NCBI RefSeq assembly: GCF_008000755.1
Contig: NZ_CP041690.1
Coordinates: forward strand, 744,001 to 808,000
Length of the DNA stretch: 64,000 nucleotides
Reading direction: 5' to 3'
DNA from: Youhaiella tibetensis
Lineage (GTDB): Bacteria; Pseudomonadota; Alphaproteobacteria; Rhizobiales; Devosiaceae
Part shown: in pieces, positions 26,417-35,103 of the stretch
Position numbering within the stretch: the stretch's first letter is position 1
How the letters are laid out: every line of letters starts with the position of its first letter
Translations under genes and position numbers: made by a program
The notes under the pieces: model-generated
Told to the model about the DNA's origin: nothing
Database searches by the model: none
What the model saw: the letters and a program-made list of their open reading frames with translations, nothing else

Positions 26417-27253
26417 GTGGAAAGTCCGAGCGTCGAGGCCCGTATCCACGAAGCCAACCACCGGCTCACCGCCGCCGAGAAGCGCGCCGCGCGCGGGCTG
26501 CTCGCCAATTACCCCACCATCGGCCTGGCCCCGGTCGCCGAGTTCGCCCAGCAAAGCGGGGCCAGCGCCGCCACCGTCCTGCGCTTCATCGCTCAGCTCG
26601 GGTTCAAGTCCTATCCCGATTTCCAGCGGTGCCTGCGCGAGGAGCTGGAGGAACGCGCCAAGTCGCCCCTGCAGCGCAGCCTCGCCGCCGTCCGTCACCA
26701 GACCGCCATCGGCGACTTCCTGGGCGATTTCTTCTCGCAGGTGACCTCCAACATGCACGCCTCTGCGGCGCGCATACCCACCTCCGAGTTCGAGGCCGCC
26801 AGCGCCCGCCTCGCCGATCTCAAGCGGGGCTGCCATATCGTGGGTGGCCGGTTCACCGATGCCATGGCCAGCTACATGGAAGCGCATCTGCGTCTCGTGC
26901 GCCCCGGCGTGCGCCGCCTCGATGGCCGTCCCGCCGCCCGCAACGACCAGCTGCTCGATATCCGCGCCGATGACACCGTGGTGCTTTTCGATATCCGCCG
27001 CTACGACGCCGACCTGCTCGAGGTCGCCGCCAGTCTGGCGGCGCGTCGCGCCTTCATGGTGCTCATCACCGATGAGTGGATTTCCCCGCTCTCGCGCTAC
27101 GCCAAGATCGTGCTGCCCTGCCGCATCGCGGTCGATCGCACCTGGGATGCCAACACCGCCATCTTCGCGCTCACCGAGGCCTTGATCGCGCGCGCCACCG
27201 AACTGGCCTGGCCGAGCGCGGAAAAGCGGATGGGCTCGGTCGAGCACAATTAG
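26417..27253 (+). CDS. MurR/RpiR family transcriptional regulator
   Basis: A 278-residue regulator. It has an N-terminal helix-turn-helix (LTAAEKRAARGLLANYPTIGL to SAATVLRFIAQLGFKSYPDFQ) and a C-terminal SIS-type ligand domain (HIVGGRFTDAMASYMEAHLR through FMVLITDEW). An ATG exists at 26411, but the GAGGGGG ribosome site would touch it. GTG at 26417 has proper spacing and is chosen. It is divergent from the ethanolamine-type cluster and is its likely regulator. Confidence 0.9.
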   Translation: MESPSVEARIHEANHRLTAAEKRAARGLLANYPTIGLAPVAEFAQQSGASAATVLRFIAQLGFKSYPDFQRCLREELEERAKSPLQRSLAAVRHQTAIGDFLGDFFSQVTSNMHASAARIPTSEFEAASARLADLKRGCHIVGGRFTDAMASYMEAHLRLVRPGVRRLDGRPAARNDQLLDIRADDTVVLFDIRRYDADLLEVAASLAARRAFMVLITDEWISPLSRYAKIVLPCRIAVDRTWDANTAIFALTEALIARATELAWPSAEKRMGSVEHN

Positions 27254-27266
27254 CCTCGGCGGGAAG

Positions 27267-27298
27267 AAGCGCGCCGGCAGAGACCCACCAGCGCGCTT
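27267..27298. terminator. Convergent hairpin between rpiR-type gene and phoB
   Basis: Perfect 8-bp arms AAGCGCGC and GCGCGCTT around a 16-base loop, in the 50-bp convergent gap. There is only a short T stretch on either side, so termination is plausible but weak. Confidence 0.4.
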
Positions 27299-27303
27299 TA
27301 GTC

Positions 27304-28005
27304 TCAGCTCGCCGCCGCGAACTGCTCGTCGAAGGAATAGCCGGCGCCACGTACCGTGCGGATCGGGTCGGCGCTCTTGCCGCGATTGATGGCCTTGCGC
27401 AGCCGTCCGACATGCACGTCCACGGTTCGCTCGTCCACATAGACGTCGTTGCCCCAGACGCCGTCGAGCAGTTGCTCGCGCGAATAGACGCGGCCGGGGT
27501 GACGCATCAGGTATTCGAGCAGGCGATATTCCGTCGGCCCCAGATGCACCTCGCGGCCGGAGCGGCGCACGCGGTGGCTGGTGCGGTCCAGCTCCAGGTC
27601 GCCCGCCTTGAGTACGGTGGTGACGAGTTGGGGGTTCGACCGGCGCAGCAGCGCGTTGATGCGGGCCAGGAGCTCCGGGATGGAGAACGGCTTGACGACG
27701 TAGTCGTCCGCGCCCGTCGCCAGGCCGCGCACGCGCTCCTCTTCCTCGCCGCGCGCCGTGATCATGATGATCGGCACGCGGGCGGTTTCCTCGCGGGCGC
27801 GCCAGCGGCGGCAGAGCTCGATGCCCGAAAGGCCGGGCAGCATCCAGTCCAGGAGGATCAGGTCGGGGATCTTCTCGCGCATCTGGTCGGCGGCTTCATC
27901 GCCGCTCGCCGAGGAGAGCACGGTGAATCCTTCCGCCTCGAGGTTGTAGCGCATCATCAGCGCCAGATCGGCCTCGTCTTCGACGATCATGATCGTTGCA
28001 GGCAT
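27304..28005 (-). CDS. phoB: Phosphate regulon response regulator
   Basis: A 233-residue OmpR-type response regulator. The receiver domain has acidic D10-E11, phospho-acceptor Asp53 (LILLDWMLPG), Thr in MITARG and Lys in VVKPFS. The C-terminal winged helix includes the ERTVDVHVGRLRKAIN recognition region. Phosphorylated by PhoR under phosphate limitation, it binds PHO boxes. It is the last gene of pstSCAB-phoU-phoB, 42 bp after phoU. Confidence 0.97.
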   Translation of the reverse strand: MPATIMIVEDEADLALMMRYNLEAEGFTVLSSASGDEAADQMREKIPDLILLDWMLPGLSGIELCRRWRAREETARVPIIMITARGEEEERVRGLATGADDYVVKPFSIPELLARINALLRRSNPQLVTTVLKAGDLELDRTSHRVRRSGREVHLGPTEYRLLEYLMRHPGRVYSREQLLDGVWGNDVYVDERTVDVHVGRLRKAINRGKSADPIRTVRGAGYSFDEQFAAAS

Positions 28006-28047
28006 TTCAGCGGTTCCGGGTGGGGGAAAGGCTGGGGGTTCGCGAGA

Positions 28048-28758
28048 TTACTCGCGAACCTGGGTCCGGTGGAGGTCTTCGACGTCGCCCGAGAGATACC
28101 GGCCGGTGTCGAGATAGAAGGCGGCCTCGGCGATGTTGGTGGCGTGGTCGCCGACGCGCTCGAGGTTCTTGGCGCAGAACAGCAGGTGCGTGCACTGCGT
28201 GATGTTGCGCGGATCCTCCATCATGTACGTGAGCAGTTCGCGGAAGATCGAGGTGTAGAGCGCATCGATCTCGTCGTCGCGGTTGCACACGGCAATCGCG
28301 GCCGCCCCGTTGCGGGTCGAATAGGCATCGAGCGCCGCCTTGAGCTGGGCCAGGATCAGGTCCGTCATGTGCTTGAGCCCGTTGTAGAACTTGGGCGCGA
28401 GCGACAGGCCTTCGATCTGGAGGGCGCGGCGCGAGACCTGCTTGGCCATGTCGCCGACGCGCTCGAGGTCGTTGGCCACGTGGATCGAGGTGATGATCGA
28501 GCGCAGGTCCGTGGCCATGGGCTGGCGGCGGGCGATCATGGAAACCGCGGTTTCGTCGATCTTGCGCTGCATCTCGTCGATGCGCTTGTCGGCGGCGACC
28601 GTCTGGCGGGCGAGGTTATGGTCGAGCTTGAGCAGCGCCGTGGTGGCGTTCAGCACGGCCGCTTCCACCTCCCCGCCCATCTCGGAAATCGACCGGGCCA
28701 GCTGGGTCAGCTCATCCTCGTAGGAGGAGACGATGTGTTCGCTCTGTAGGGTGGGCAT
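28048..28758 (-). CDS. phoU: Phosphate signalling protein PhoU
   Basis: A 236-residue protein of two PhoU helical bundles, each with the metal-binding E/D-xxx-D pattern (for example DEMQRKIDETAVSMI and DDEIDALYTSIFREL). It links the Pst transporter to PhoR and restrains kinase activity when phosphate is plentiful. AGGAG precedes the start, 10 bp after the pstB stop. Confidence 0.97.
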   Translation of the reverse strand: MPTLQSEHIVSSYEDELTQLARSISEMGGEVEAAVLNATTALLKLDHNLARQTVAADKRIDEMQRKIDETAVSMIARRQPMATDLRSIITSIHVANDLERVGDMAKQVSRRALQIEGLSLAPKFYNGLKHMTDLILAQLKAALDAYSTRNGAAAIAVCNRDDEIDALYTSIFRELLTYMMEDPRNITQCTHLLFCAKNLERVGDHATNIAEAAFYLDTGRYLSGDVEDLHRTQVRE

Positions 28759-28768
28759 CTAGGGCTCC

Positions 28769-29575
28769 TTAGCCGATACGGCCAGTGATGTAGTCCTGGG
28801 TCTTCTTGTTGACCGGATTGGTGAAGATCTCTTCGGTGACGCCTTCCTCGATCAGCTTGCCGAGGTGGAAGAACGCCGTCTTCTGGGAAACGCGGGCGGC
28901 CTGCTGCATCGAGTGCGTCACGATCACGATGGTGAAGTTCTCGCGCAGCTCGTCGATGAGCTCTTCGATGATGGCGGTGGCGATCGGGTCGAGCGCCGAG
29001 CAGGGCTCGTCCATCAGCAGCACTTCGGGCTTGGTGGCGATGGCGCGCGCAATGCACAGGCGCTGCTGCTGCCCGCCCGAAAGCCCGGTGCCCGGGGAGT
29101 CGAGGCGATCCTTGACCTCCTCGAACAGGCCCGCGCGGCGCAGCGAGGAGACGACCACTTCATCCATCTCGGCCTTTGTGCGGGCCAGCCCATGGATGCG
29201 CGGGCCGTAGGCCACGTTCTCGTAGATGGACTTGGGGAAGGGATTGGGCTTCTGGAACACCATGCCGACACGGGCGCGCAGCTCGACCACGTCGATATTG
29301 CGGTCATAGATGTCGTCGCTGTCGAGCAGGATCTCGCCGGTCACTCGGCAGGAGTCGATGGTGTCGTTCATGCGGTTCAGGCACCGCAGGAACGTCGACT
29401 TGCCGCAACCGGACGGGCCGATGAGCGAAGTCACGCGGTTACGCTCGATGTCGAGGTTGACGTCGAACAGGGCCTGCTTCTCCCCGTAGAAGACCGAGAC
29501 GTCCTTGCCGCGGATCTTGACGGGAACGGTGCTTGCGGGCGCCGGAGCGGTGTCGAGGGTCATAGCTTCACTCAT
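28769..29575 (-). CDS. pstB: Phosphate ABC transporter ATP-binding protein
   Basis: A 268-residue ATPase of the high-affinity phosphate importer. It has Walker [11 protein letters not shown]-loop [10 protein letters not shown], signature LSGGQQQR, Walker [13 protein letters not shown] and the H-loop [12 protein letters not shown]. These are all typical of PstB. It starts 9 bp after pstA ends. Confidence 0.97.
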   Translation of the reverse strand: MSEAMTLDTAPAPASTVPVKIRGKDVSVFYGEKQALFDVNLDIERNRVTSLIGPSGCGKSTFLRCLNRMNDTIDSCRVTGEILLDSDDIYDRNIDVVELRARVGMVFQKPNPFPKSIYENVAYGPRIHGLARTKAEMDEVVVSSLRRAGLFEEVKDRLDSPGTGLSGGQQQRLCIARAIATKPEVLLMDEPCSALDPIATAIIEELIDELRENFTIVIVTHSMQQAARVSQKTAFFHLGKLIEEGVTEEIFTNPVNKKTQDYITGRIG

Positions 29576-29584
29576 TTGTCGGTC

Positions 29585-30904
29585 CTACCAGCGGCGTTCG
29601 AAGCGTTTGCGAAGGATGATGGCGGTGATGTTCATCACGGCAAGGAAGGCCAGCAGCACGATAATGCCACCGGAAGTGCGTTCCACGAAGGCGCGTTCGG
29701 CTTCGTTGGACCACATGTAGATCTGGACGGGCAGGGCGGTCGCCGGCTGCAGCGGGGTCGCCGGATAGTCCGCCACGAACGCCACCATGCCGATGAGGAG
29801 CAGGGGGGCGGTTTCGCCCAGGGCGCGGGCGAGGCCGATGATGGTGCCCGTGAGCACGCCGGGCATCGCCAGCGGCAGCACGTGGTGGAACACCATCTGC
29901 ATGCGCGAAGCGCCCAGGCCCAGCGCCGCCGAGCGGATGGAGGGCGGCACCGAGCGCAGCGCGGCGCGGGTGGCGATGATGATGGTCGGCAGCGTCATCA
30001 GTGAGAGCACGAGCCCGCCCACGATCGGCGCCGAGCGCGGCATGCCCATGAAGTTGATGAAGACGGCCAGGCCGAGGAGGCCAAAGACGATCGAGGGGAC
30101 GGCGGCCAGGTTGTTGATGTTGATCTCGATGATGTCGGTCACCCGGTTCTTGGGGGCGAACTCCTCCAGATAGATCGAGGCGGCAACCCCGATCGGCAGG
30201 GCGACGATCAGGACGATCAGCATCATGTAGGCCGAGCCGACCATGGCCACGCCCAGGCCCGAAGCTTCCGGGCGGCTGGAGGCGCCATAGGTGAACAGGC
30301 CCCAGTTGAAGGGCGTCGAGATCCGGCCGTGCTGGCGCAGCTCCTCGAGCCAGGCGATCTGCTGGTCGGAAACCTTGCGCTTGGCCTCGGGCACGGAGAG
30401 GTCGATCTGGCCCTTGTTGGCGCTGTCGATATCGGCCCCGGCCAGCAGCGCCACCGTCTGGGTGGTGCCCACGATCGAGGGATCGGCCTGAACCATGGCG
30501 CGCAGCTGCCCGCGCACCGAATCCGAGACCATGCCCGAAACCTGCTTCATCGCCTTGCTGTCGCTCGGGTCGACCCCGAGCACGGCGGCCAGCGAGAGGC
30601 GGGCCACCTGCGGGTAGTTGGCGGTCACCAGCACCTTGGGGTCGCTGGCGCGCTTGTCGCCCTTGTCGATGATGTCGGCAGAGAAGTTCACCGGAATGGT
30701 GATGGCCGTCTGCACGAACGCCGTATAGCCCTTGCTGACGATCGAGCCGAGCAGGATCACCAGGAATATGACGCCGAAGGCGATGGCGGCGATACCCATG
30801 GCGCGGAAGCGCTGTTCGGCGGCGTAGCGGCGCTTGAGGCCGATATCGCGGCGGGCCGGAACGTCTGCGGCGGAAGCCTGCGTATCCATGACAGCTTGGC
30901 TCAT
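29585..30904 (-). CDS. pstA: Phosphate ABC transporter permease PstA
   Basis: A 439-residue inner-membrane permease, long for PstA because of a periplasmic insertion of about 150 residues between the first membrane segment and the core. This extended form is common in alphaproteobacteria. The core holds six membrane segments and the docking loop around SIRSAALGLGASRMQMVFHHVLP. The ATG at 30904 overlaps the pstC stop (ATGA). Confidence 0.95.
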   Translation of the reverse strand: MSQAVMDTQASAADVPARRDIGLKRRYAAEQRFRAMGIAAIAFGVIFLVILLGSIVSKGYTAFVQTAITIPVNFSADIIDKGDKRASDPKVLVTANYPQVARLSLAAVLGVDPSDSKAMKQVSGMVSDSVRGQLRAMVQADPSIVGTTQTVALLAGADIDSANKGQIDLSVPEAKRKVSDQQIAWLEELRQHGRISTPFNWGLFTYGASSRPEASGLGVAMVGSAYMMLIVLIVALPIGVAASIYLEEFAPKNRVTDIIEININNLAAVPSIVFGLLGLAVFINFMGMPRSAPIVGGLVLSLMTLPTIIIATRAALRSVPPSIRSAALGLGASRMQMVFHHVLPLAMPGVLTGTIIGLARALGETAPLLLIGMVAFVADYPATPLQPATALPVQIYMWSNEAERAFVERTSGGIIVLLAFLAVMNITAIILRKRFERRW

Positions 30905-32358
30905 TCGTACTGCTCCCGATAGCGGCGGACGATCCACAGGGCGAACACGTTCATCCCCAGGGTGATCACGAAGAGGGTAAGGCCCAGGGCGAAGGCCACC
31001 AGGGTCTGCGGCGAGTTGAACTCGAGGTCGCCCGTCAGCTGGTTGACGATCTTGACCGTAATGGTGGTCATGGCCTCGAAGGGATTGATGGTGAGCCGCG
31101 CGGCAACGCCCGCCGCCAGCACCACGATCATGGTCTCGCCGATGGCGCGCGAGGCGGTGAGCAGCAGTGCGCCCACGATGCCCGGCAGCGCCGCCGGCAG
31201 GATGACGCGCTTGATGGTCTCCGAGCGGGTCGCGCCCAGGCCGAGCGAACCGTCGCGCATGGCGCGGGGCACGGCGGTGATCACGTCGTCCGAAAGCGAG
31301 GACACCAGCGGGATGAGCATCACGCCCATCACGAACCCGGCCGTGAAGACCGACTGCGCCTGGATGAAGGCGGTGCCGCCGGCAAGGGCCGCCGAAAGGT
31401 CGCGCAGGAAGGGCCCGAGGGTCACCACCGCGAAGATACCGTAGACGATGGTCGGGATACCGGCGAGCAGTTCGAGCACCGGCTTGACGATCGAACGCAC
31501 CTGCGGGGAGGCATATTCACCCATGTAGATGGCCGACATGAGCCCCACGGGCACGGCGACCAGCATCGAGACGAGCGCGATGTAGAGCGTGCCGGCGAGC
31601 AGCGGGATGAGGCCGAACTGGCCTTCGCTGTCGGTCGCGCCGGCCGCGGCGAAACGCGGGTCCCACACGGTGCCGAAGAAGAAGTGCATCGGATTGACCT
31701 GGGAGAAGAAGGTCATGGTTTCCGAAAGCATCGAGAGCACGATGCCGATGGTGGTCAGGATCGCGATGCCCGAGGCGCCGAACAGGGCCCAGAGCATGAC
31801 GCGCTCCACATTGTTGCGGGCGCGGGCGCGCGGCTTGACCATGCCCAGCCCGATGGCGGCCCCGGCGAGCGCCAGGATGATGGCGATGCCTCCGCCCAGG
31901 CGGCTGGCCAGCGTGGCCGTTTCATTCACGCTCAGCGCGATGGGCAGCATGTAGTCCTGGCCCTGGCTGGCGAGCAGGATTCCCTGCTCGGCGGCGACGG
32001 GCACGAAATCGGCATAGGATTTCGGCAGGTCGGCGGCGGTATGGATATCGAGGGCGCCCAGGGCGCCGGCGGCGCGGTCGATCATGCCGAGCGCCAGGCT
32101 GCGCTCACCGACGCTGATATCGGCCGGGAGCTGCGCATTGATCATGTTGTCGGTGTAGATGCTGGCGCCGATCGCCCACACGACAAGGAAAAGCACTGCG
32201 GGAACGGTTGCGAGCAGGAACGCCCACCAACCGTGGTAGTTGGGCAGGGAGTGCGGCTTGGCGGCCCCGTCGCGCTGTGCTGCGGCGCGCTGGCGTCCGA
32301 TCACGAACGCGACCACACCGATCGCGGCGATGATGGCGAAGACTATGGTTGCCGACAT
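30901..32358 (-). CDS. pstC: Phosphate ABC transporter permease PstC
   Basis: A 485-residue permease with an extra N-terminal region of two or three membrane segments before the core, as in other alphaproteobacterial PstC proteins. The docking loop is MRDGSLGLGATRSETIKRVILPAALPG (read in parts). The ATG at 32358 is preceded by AGGGAAGCAAG; the open frame before it is not coding. It overlaps pstA by 4 bp. Confidence 0.95.
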   Translation of the reverse strand: MSATIVFAIIAAIGVVAFVIGRQRAAAQRDGAAKPHSLPNYHGWWAFLLATVPAVLFLVVWAIGASIYTDNMINAQLPADISVGERSLALGMIDRAAGALGALDIHTAADLPKSYADFVPVAAEQGILLASQGQDYMLPIALSVNETATLASRLGGGIAIILALAGAAIGLGMVKPRARARNNVERVMLWALFGASGIAILTTIGIVLSMLSETMTFFSQVNPMHFFFGTVWDPRFAAAGATDSEGQFGLIPLLAGTLYIALVSMLVAVPVGLMSAIYMGEYASPQVRSIVKPVLELLAGIPTIVYGIFAVVTLGPFLRDLSAALAGGTAFIQAQSVFTAGFVMGVMLIPLVSSLSDDVITAVPRAMRDGSLGLGATRSETIKRVILPAALPGIVGALLLTASRAIGETMIVVLAAGVAARLTINPFEAMTTITVKIVNQLTGDLEFNSPQTLVAFALGLTLFVITLGMNVFALWIVRRYREQYE

Positions 32359-32409
32359 CTTGCTTCCCTGTATTGCGCCCCCTGTGCCGGGAGCTGCCGT
32401 TGAAGAGGT

Positions 32410-32443
32410 GGAAGGCGCGATCCCTTTCGGAGCCGCGCCTTCC
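32410..32443 (-). other. Stem-loop between pstS and pstC
   Basis: Perfect 10-bp arms (GGAAGGCGCG and CGCGCCTTCC) around a loop that can pair further. There is no strong T tract. It sits just after the pstS stop, where such hairpins usually stabilise the abundant binding-protein message and reduce read-through to the permeases. Confidence 0.7.
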
Positions 32444-32449
32444 CGCTGA

Positions 32450-33475
32450 TTACATCGTGGTGCCGGCGGCGAACTTGTCGCGCTGGGCCTGACGCTCGGC
32501 GTCCGGAGCGGCAACCAGGCCGTACTGGGCCAGCGGGCTGTCAGGGCCGGTCATTTCGTCCGACAGGAAGAACTCGACATATTCCTTCAGGCCCGGGATG
32601 ACGCCCAGGTGAGCCTTCTTGACGTAGAAGAACAGCGGACGGGAAACCGGGTAGGTGCCGTCGGCGATGGTCTCGGTCGAGGGCGTGATGCCGCCAACGG
32701 TCGCGACCTTGAGCTTGTCGGCGTTGTTCTCGTAGAAGGCCAGGCCGAACACGCCCATGCCGGTCTTGTTCGAGTCGATGCGGGCCAGGGTCTCGGTGTA
32801 GTCGCCGTCGATATCGACAGCCTTGCCGTCCTTGCGGATGGCGATGCAGGTCTTGGCGACATCGGCGTCGGCGACGCCGGCGGCCTTCAGGCCATCCTTG
32901 TCGCAGCCGGCGGTCATGAGCTTCTCTTCGAAGACTTCACGGGTGCCGTGCTTTTCGCCCGGGATGTAGGCGGCGATATCCCATTCCGGGAAAGCCGGGT
33001 TCACTTCGCTCCACTTGGAGTAGGGGTTGTCCACCAGCTTGCCGTCGACGACGACCTTGGCGGCCAGGGCCTTGTAGATGTCGGCCGGCTGGATGGCGAA
33101 GTCCGGGCCGTTGATGTCGGTGGCGAACACGATGCCGTCGTAACCGATCTTGACCTCTTCGACGTCCGCGACGCCGTTGGTCTTGCAGGTGGCCAGCTCG
33201 TCGGCCTTCATCGCACGCGAAGCGTTGGCGATGTCGATCTTGTCTTCACCCACGCCTTCGCAGAACTGCTTGATGCCGGCGCCCGAACCACCCGATTCCA
33301 CGACCGGGGTCTTGAAGTCCGGATAGGTCTCGCCGAAAGCCTCGGCAACGATCTTGGCATAGGGCAGAACGGTGGAGGAACCGGCGACCTGGATCTGGTC
33401 GCGGGCAAAGGCAGAAGTGGCGCCGAGAGCCGACAACGCAACGAGCGCAACGCCGGCGTAGAGAGCGGTCTTCAT
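32450..33475 (-). CDS. pstS: Phosphate ABC transporter substrate-binding protein
   Basis: A 341-residue periplasmic phosphate-binding protein. Residues 1-24 are a signal peptide ending TSAFA. The phosphate site shows AGSSTVLP near the mature N terminus and the ESGGSGAGIKQFCEG and SRAMKADE segments. Cysteine pairs suggest disulfides. It is the first gene of the operon, with a clear PHO box 120-150 bp upstream. Confidence 0.97.
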   Translation of the reverse strand: MKTALYAGVALVALSALGATSAFARDQIQVAGSSTVLPYAKIVAEAFGETYPDFKTPVVESGGSGAGIKQFCEGVGEDKIDIANASRAMKADELATCKTNGVADVEEVKIGYDGIVFATDINGPDFAIQPADIYKALAAKVVVDGKLVDNPYSKWSEVNPAFPEWDIAAYIPGEKHGTREVFEEKLMTAGCDKDGLKAAGVADADVAKTCIAIRKDGKAVDIDGDYTETLARIDSNKTGMGVFGLAFYENNADKLKVATVGGITPSTETIADGTYPVSRPLFFYVKKAHLGVIPGLKEYVEFFLSDEMTGPDSPLAQYGLVAAPDAERQAQRDKFAAGTTM

Positions 33476-33595
33476 GAGGTCTTCCTTTCAGGAAACTTGT
33501 GGGTCCCCAAACCCGGGCGGTCAGCCGGTCATTCTGGCTCGACCAGACCGGGGTCCCGTGTTTGACGGGGGCAACCTATGGGCCTGCCGCTATGG

Positions 33596-33628
33596 TTTTA
33601 TGTCAGTTCGATTGCAGTTCTGTGACAA
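33596..33628 (-). promoter_or_regulatory. PHO box upstream of pstS
   Basis: Read on the minus strand there are three heptamers, TTGTCAC, CTGCAAT and CTGACAT, separated by 4-base spacers AGAA and CGAA and followed by AAAA. The exact 11-base periodicity is that of PhoB direct-repeat sites. It explains pstSCAB-phoU-phoB induction at low phosphate. The rest of the 272-bp phoR-pstS gap shows nothing else clear. Confidence 0.88.
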
Positions 33629-33747
33629 TTCAAGTCGCTGAATACAAAAGGGATTTTATCAGCGCACATCAAAACTGCGGTGGAAAATGACAATTTCCCC
33701 CGCCCTCGTGCACTTGCTCCCGGCGAGTCCCCGAGGGGATTCCCGCC

Positions 33748-35019
33748 CTAGCGCGGCAGCAGCACTTCCACGCGCGTGCCTTCGCCGGGCTGGCTCTTGA
33801 TCGTCAGGTTGCCGCGATGGCGCTGCACGATGTGCTTGACGATGGCCAGGCCCAGCCCGGTGCCCTTTTTCTTCTTGCTGTCCGCATCCGCCCGGTAGAA
33901 GCGTTCGGTCAGGCGCGGCACATGCTGCGGCTCGATTCCGGGGCCGTAATCGGTCACCGTCACCGCGAAATCGTAGCCGGGACGGTTGCTCACGGGCGCC
34001 AGCACGATATCCACCTTGCCGCCGTCCCCGCCATAGCTGATGGCGTTCTCGAGCAGGTTCTCGAATACCTCGTAGAGTTCGTCGCGCTCGCCCGTCACAT
34101 TGGTCTTGCCCTCGGGCACTTCCACGCTCACCGCCACGCCCGCTTCCTGGGAGAGGCTTTCCAGCCCCTCGCTGACTTCGCGCAGCAGGATGCCCAGGTC
34201 CACCGTGCCCTTGGGCAGCACGTGCTGGCGCATTTCGATGCGCGAGAGCGAGAGCAGGTCGTCGATGAGCTTGGACATGCGCTGCGCCTGTCCGCGCATG
34301 ATGCCCAGGAACCGCTCGCGGGCCGCCTGGTCCTTGGAGGCAGGACCGAGCAGCGTGTCGATGAAGCCGATCAGCGAGGTCAGCGGCGTGCGCAGCTCGT
34401 GGCTGGCATTGGCGATGAAGTCCGAGCGCATGGCCTCGACCCGCTTCTGGTCGGTCAGGTTCTGCAGCGTCAGGATCGTCAGCGTCGGGTCGGCGGTCGG
34501 CCCGCCCATGCGGAACGGGGAGATCATCACCTTGTACCAGGTCTCGTTGGGCACGGTCAGGTGCAGTTCCACCGTCTGCGCCACACCCGTCTGCATCGCC
34601 GCGTCGATTGCGGTGAGCATGGCCGGGGTCCGGAACGAGAAGGCTACGGGGTCGCCGAGCCGCGCGCTGGGGAACTCGCGCGCCGCCACCGAATTGCGAT
34701 GCACGATCACGCCGCGCCGGCTGAGCAGCAGGCACGGGTCGCCCAGCGCATCGGCGAACGCGATGATATGGGCGTCGCGCTCCGTATCGGCCCCGTTGGC
34801 CGGCGCCGCCTTGCCGATGGCCGGCGCCGAGGGGATGAACGCGGCCGCGATGGCGATGGCGAGGAACGCGATGGCCATGCCCCAGTAGGAGGCTCCTCCG
34901 GCAATGGCGATGACCAGTAGCACGATGGCCACCACGAGCAGCAGCGCCCGCCGGCGCGAAAGCATTTCCTTCCAGCCCGGGAGCGGGTTGTGGGAATTGC
35001 CGGAAGTGTCGTTGGTCAT
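33748..35019 (-). CDS. phoR: Phosphate regulon sensor histidine kinase
   Basis: A 423-residue membrane histidine kinase. Two hydrophobic segments lie at about residues 25-65, a PAS domain at about 85-190, the H box with phospho-accepting His in NASHELRTPLTSLIG, then N box LLENAISYGGDGG and G boxes DYGPGIEP and GTGLGLAIVKHI. It phosphorylates PhoB when Pst transport is low. The ATG at 35019 gives the natural start; the open frame extends to 35274. Confidence 0.95.
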   Translation of the reverse strand: MTNDTSGNSHNPLPGWKEMLSRRRALLLVVAIVLLVIAIAGGASYWGMAIAFLAIAIAAAFIPSAPAIGKAAPANGADTERDAHIIAFADALGDPCLLLSRRGVIVHRNSVAAREFPSARLGDPVAFSFRTPAMLTAIDAAMQTGVAQTVELHLTVPNETWYKVMISPFRMGGPTADPTLTILTLQNLTDQKRVEAMRSDFIANASHELRTPLTSLIGFIDTLLGPASKDQAARERFLGIMRGQAQRMSKLIDDLLSLSRIEMRQHVLPKGTVDLGILLREVSEGLESLSQEAGVAVSVEVPEGKTNVTGERDELYEVFENLLENAISYGGDGGKVDIVLAPVSNRPGYDFAVTVTDYGPGIEPQHVPRLTERFYRADADSKKKKGTGLGLAIVKHIVQRHRGNLTIKSQPGEGTRVEVLLPR

Positions 35020-35103
35020 TGTGAATTCCTGGTAGGCGGGGGGCCGCCGTCTTGCGCGCCTTCCGGGTTCATAGCACGGTGGCGTTCTTATAGGAGGATC
35101 AGT

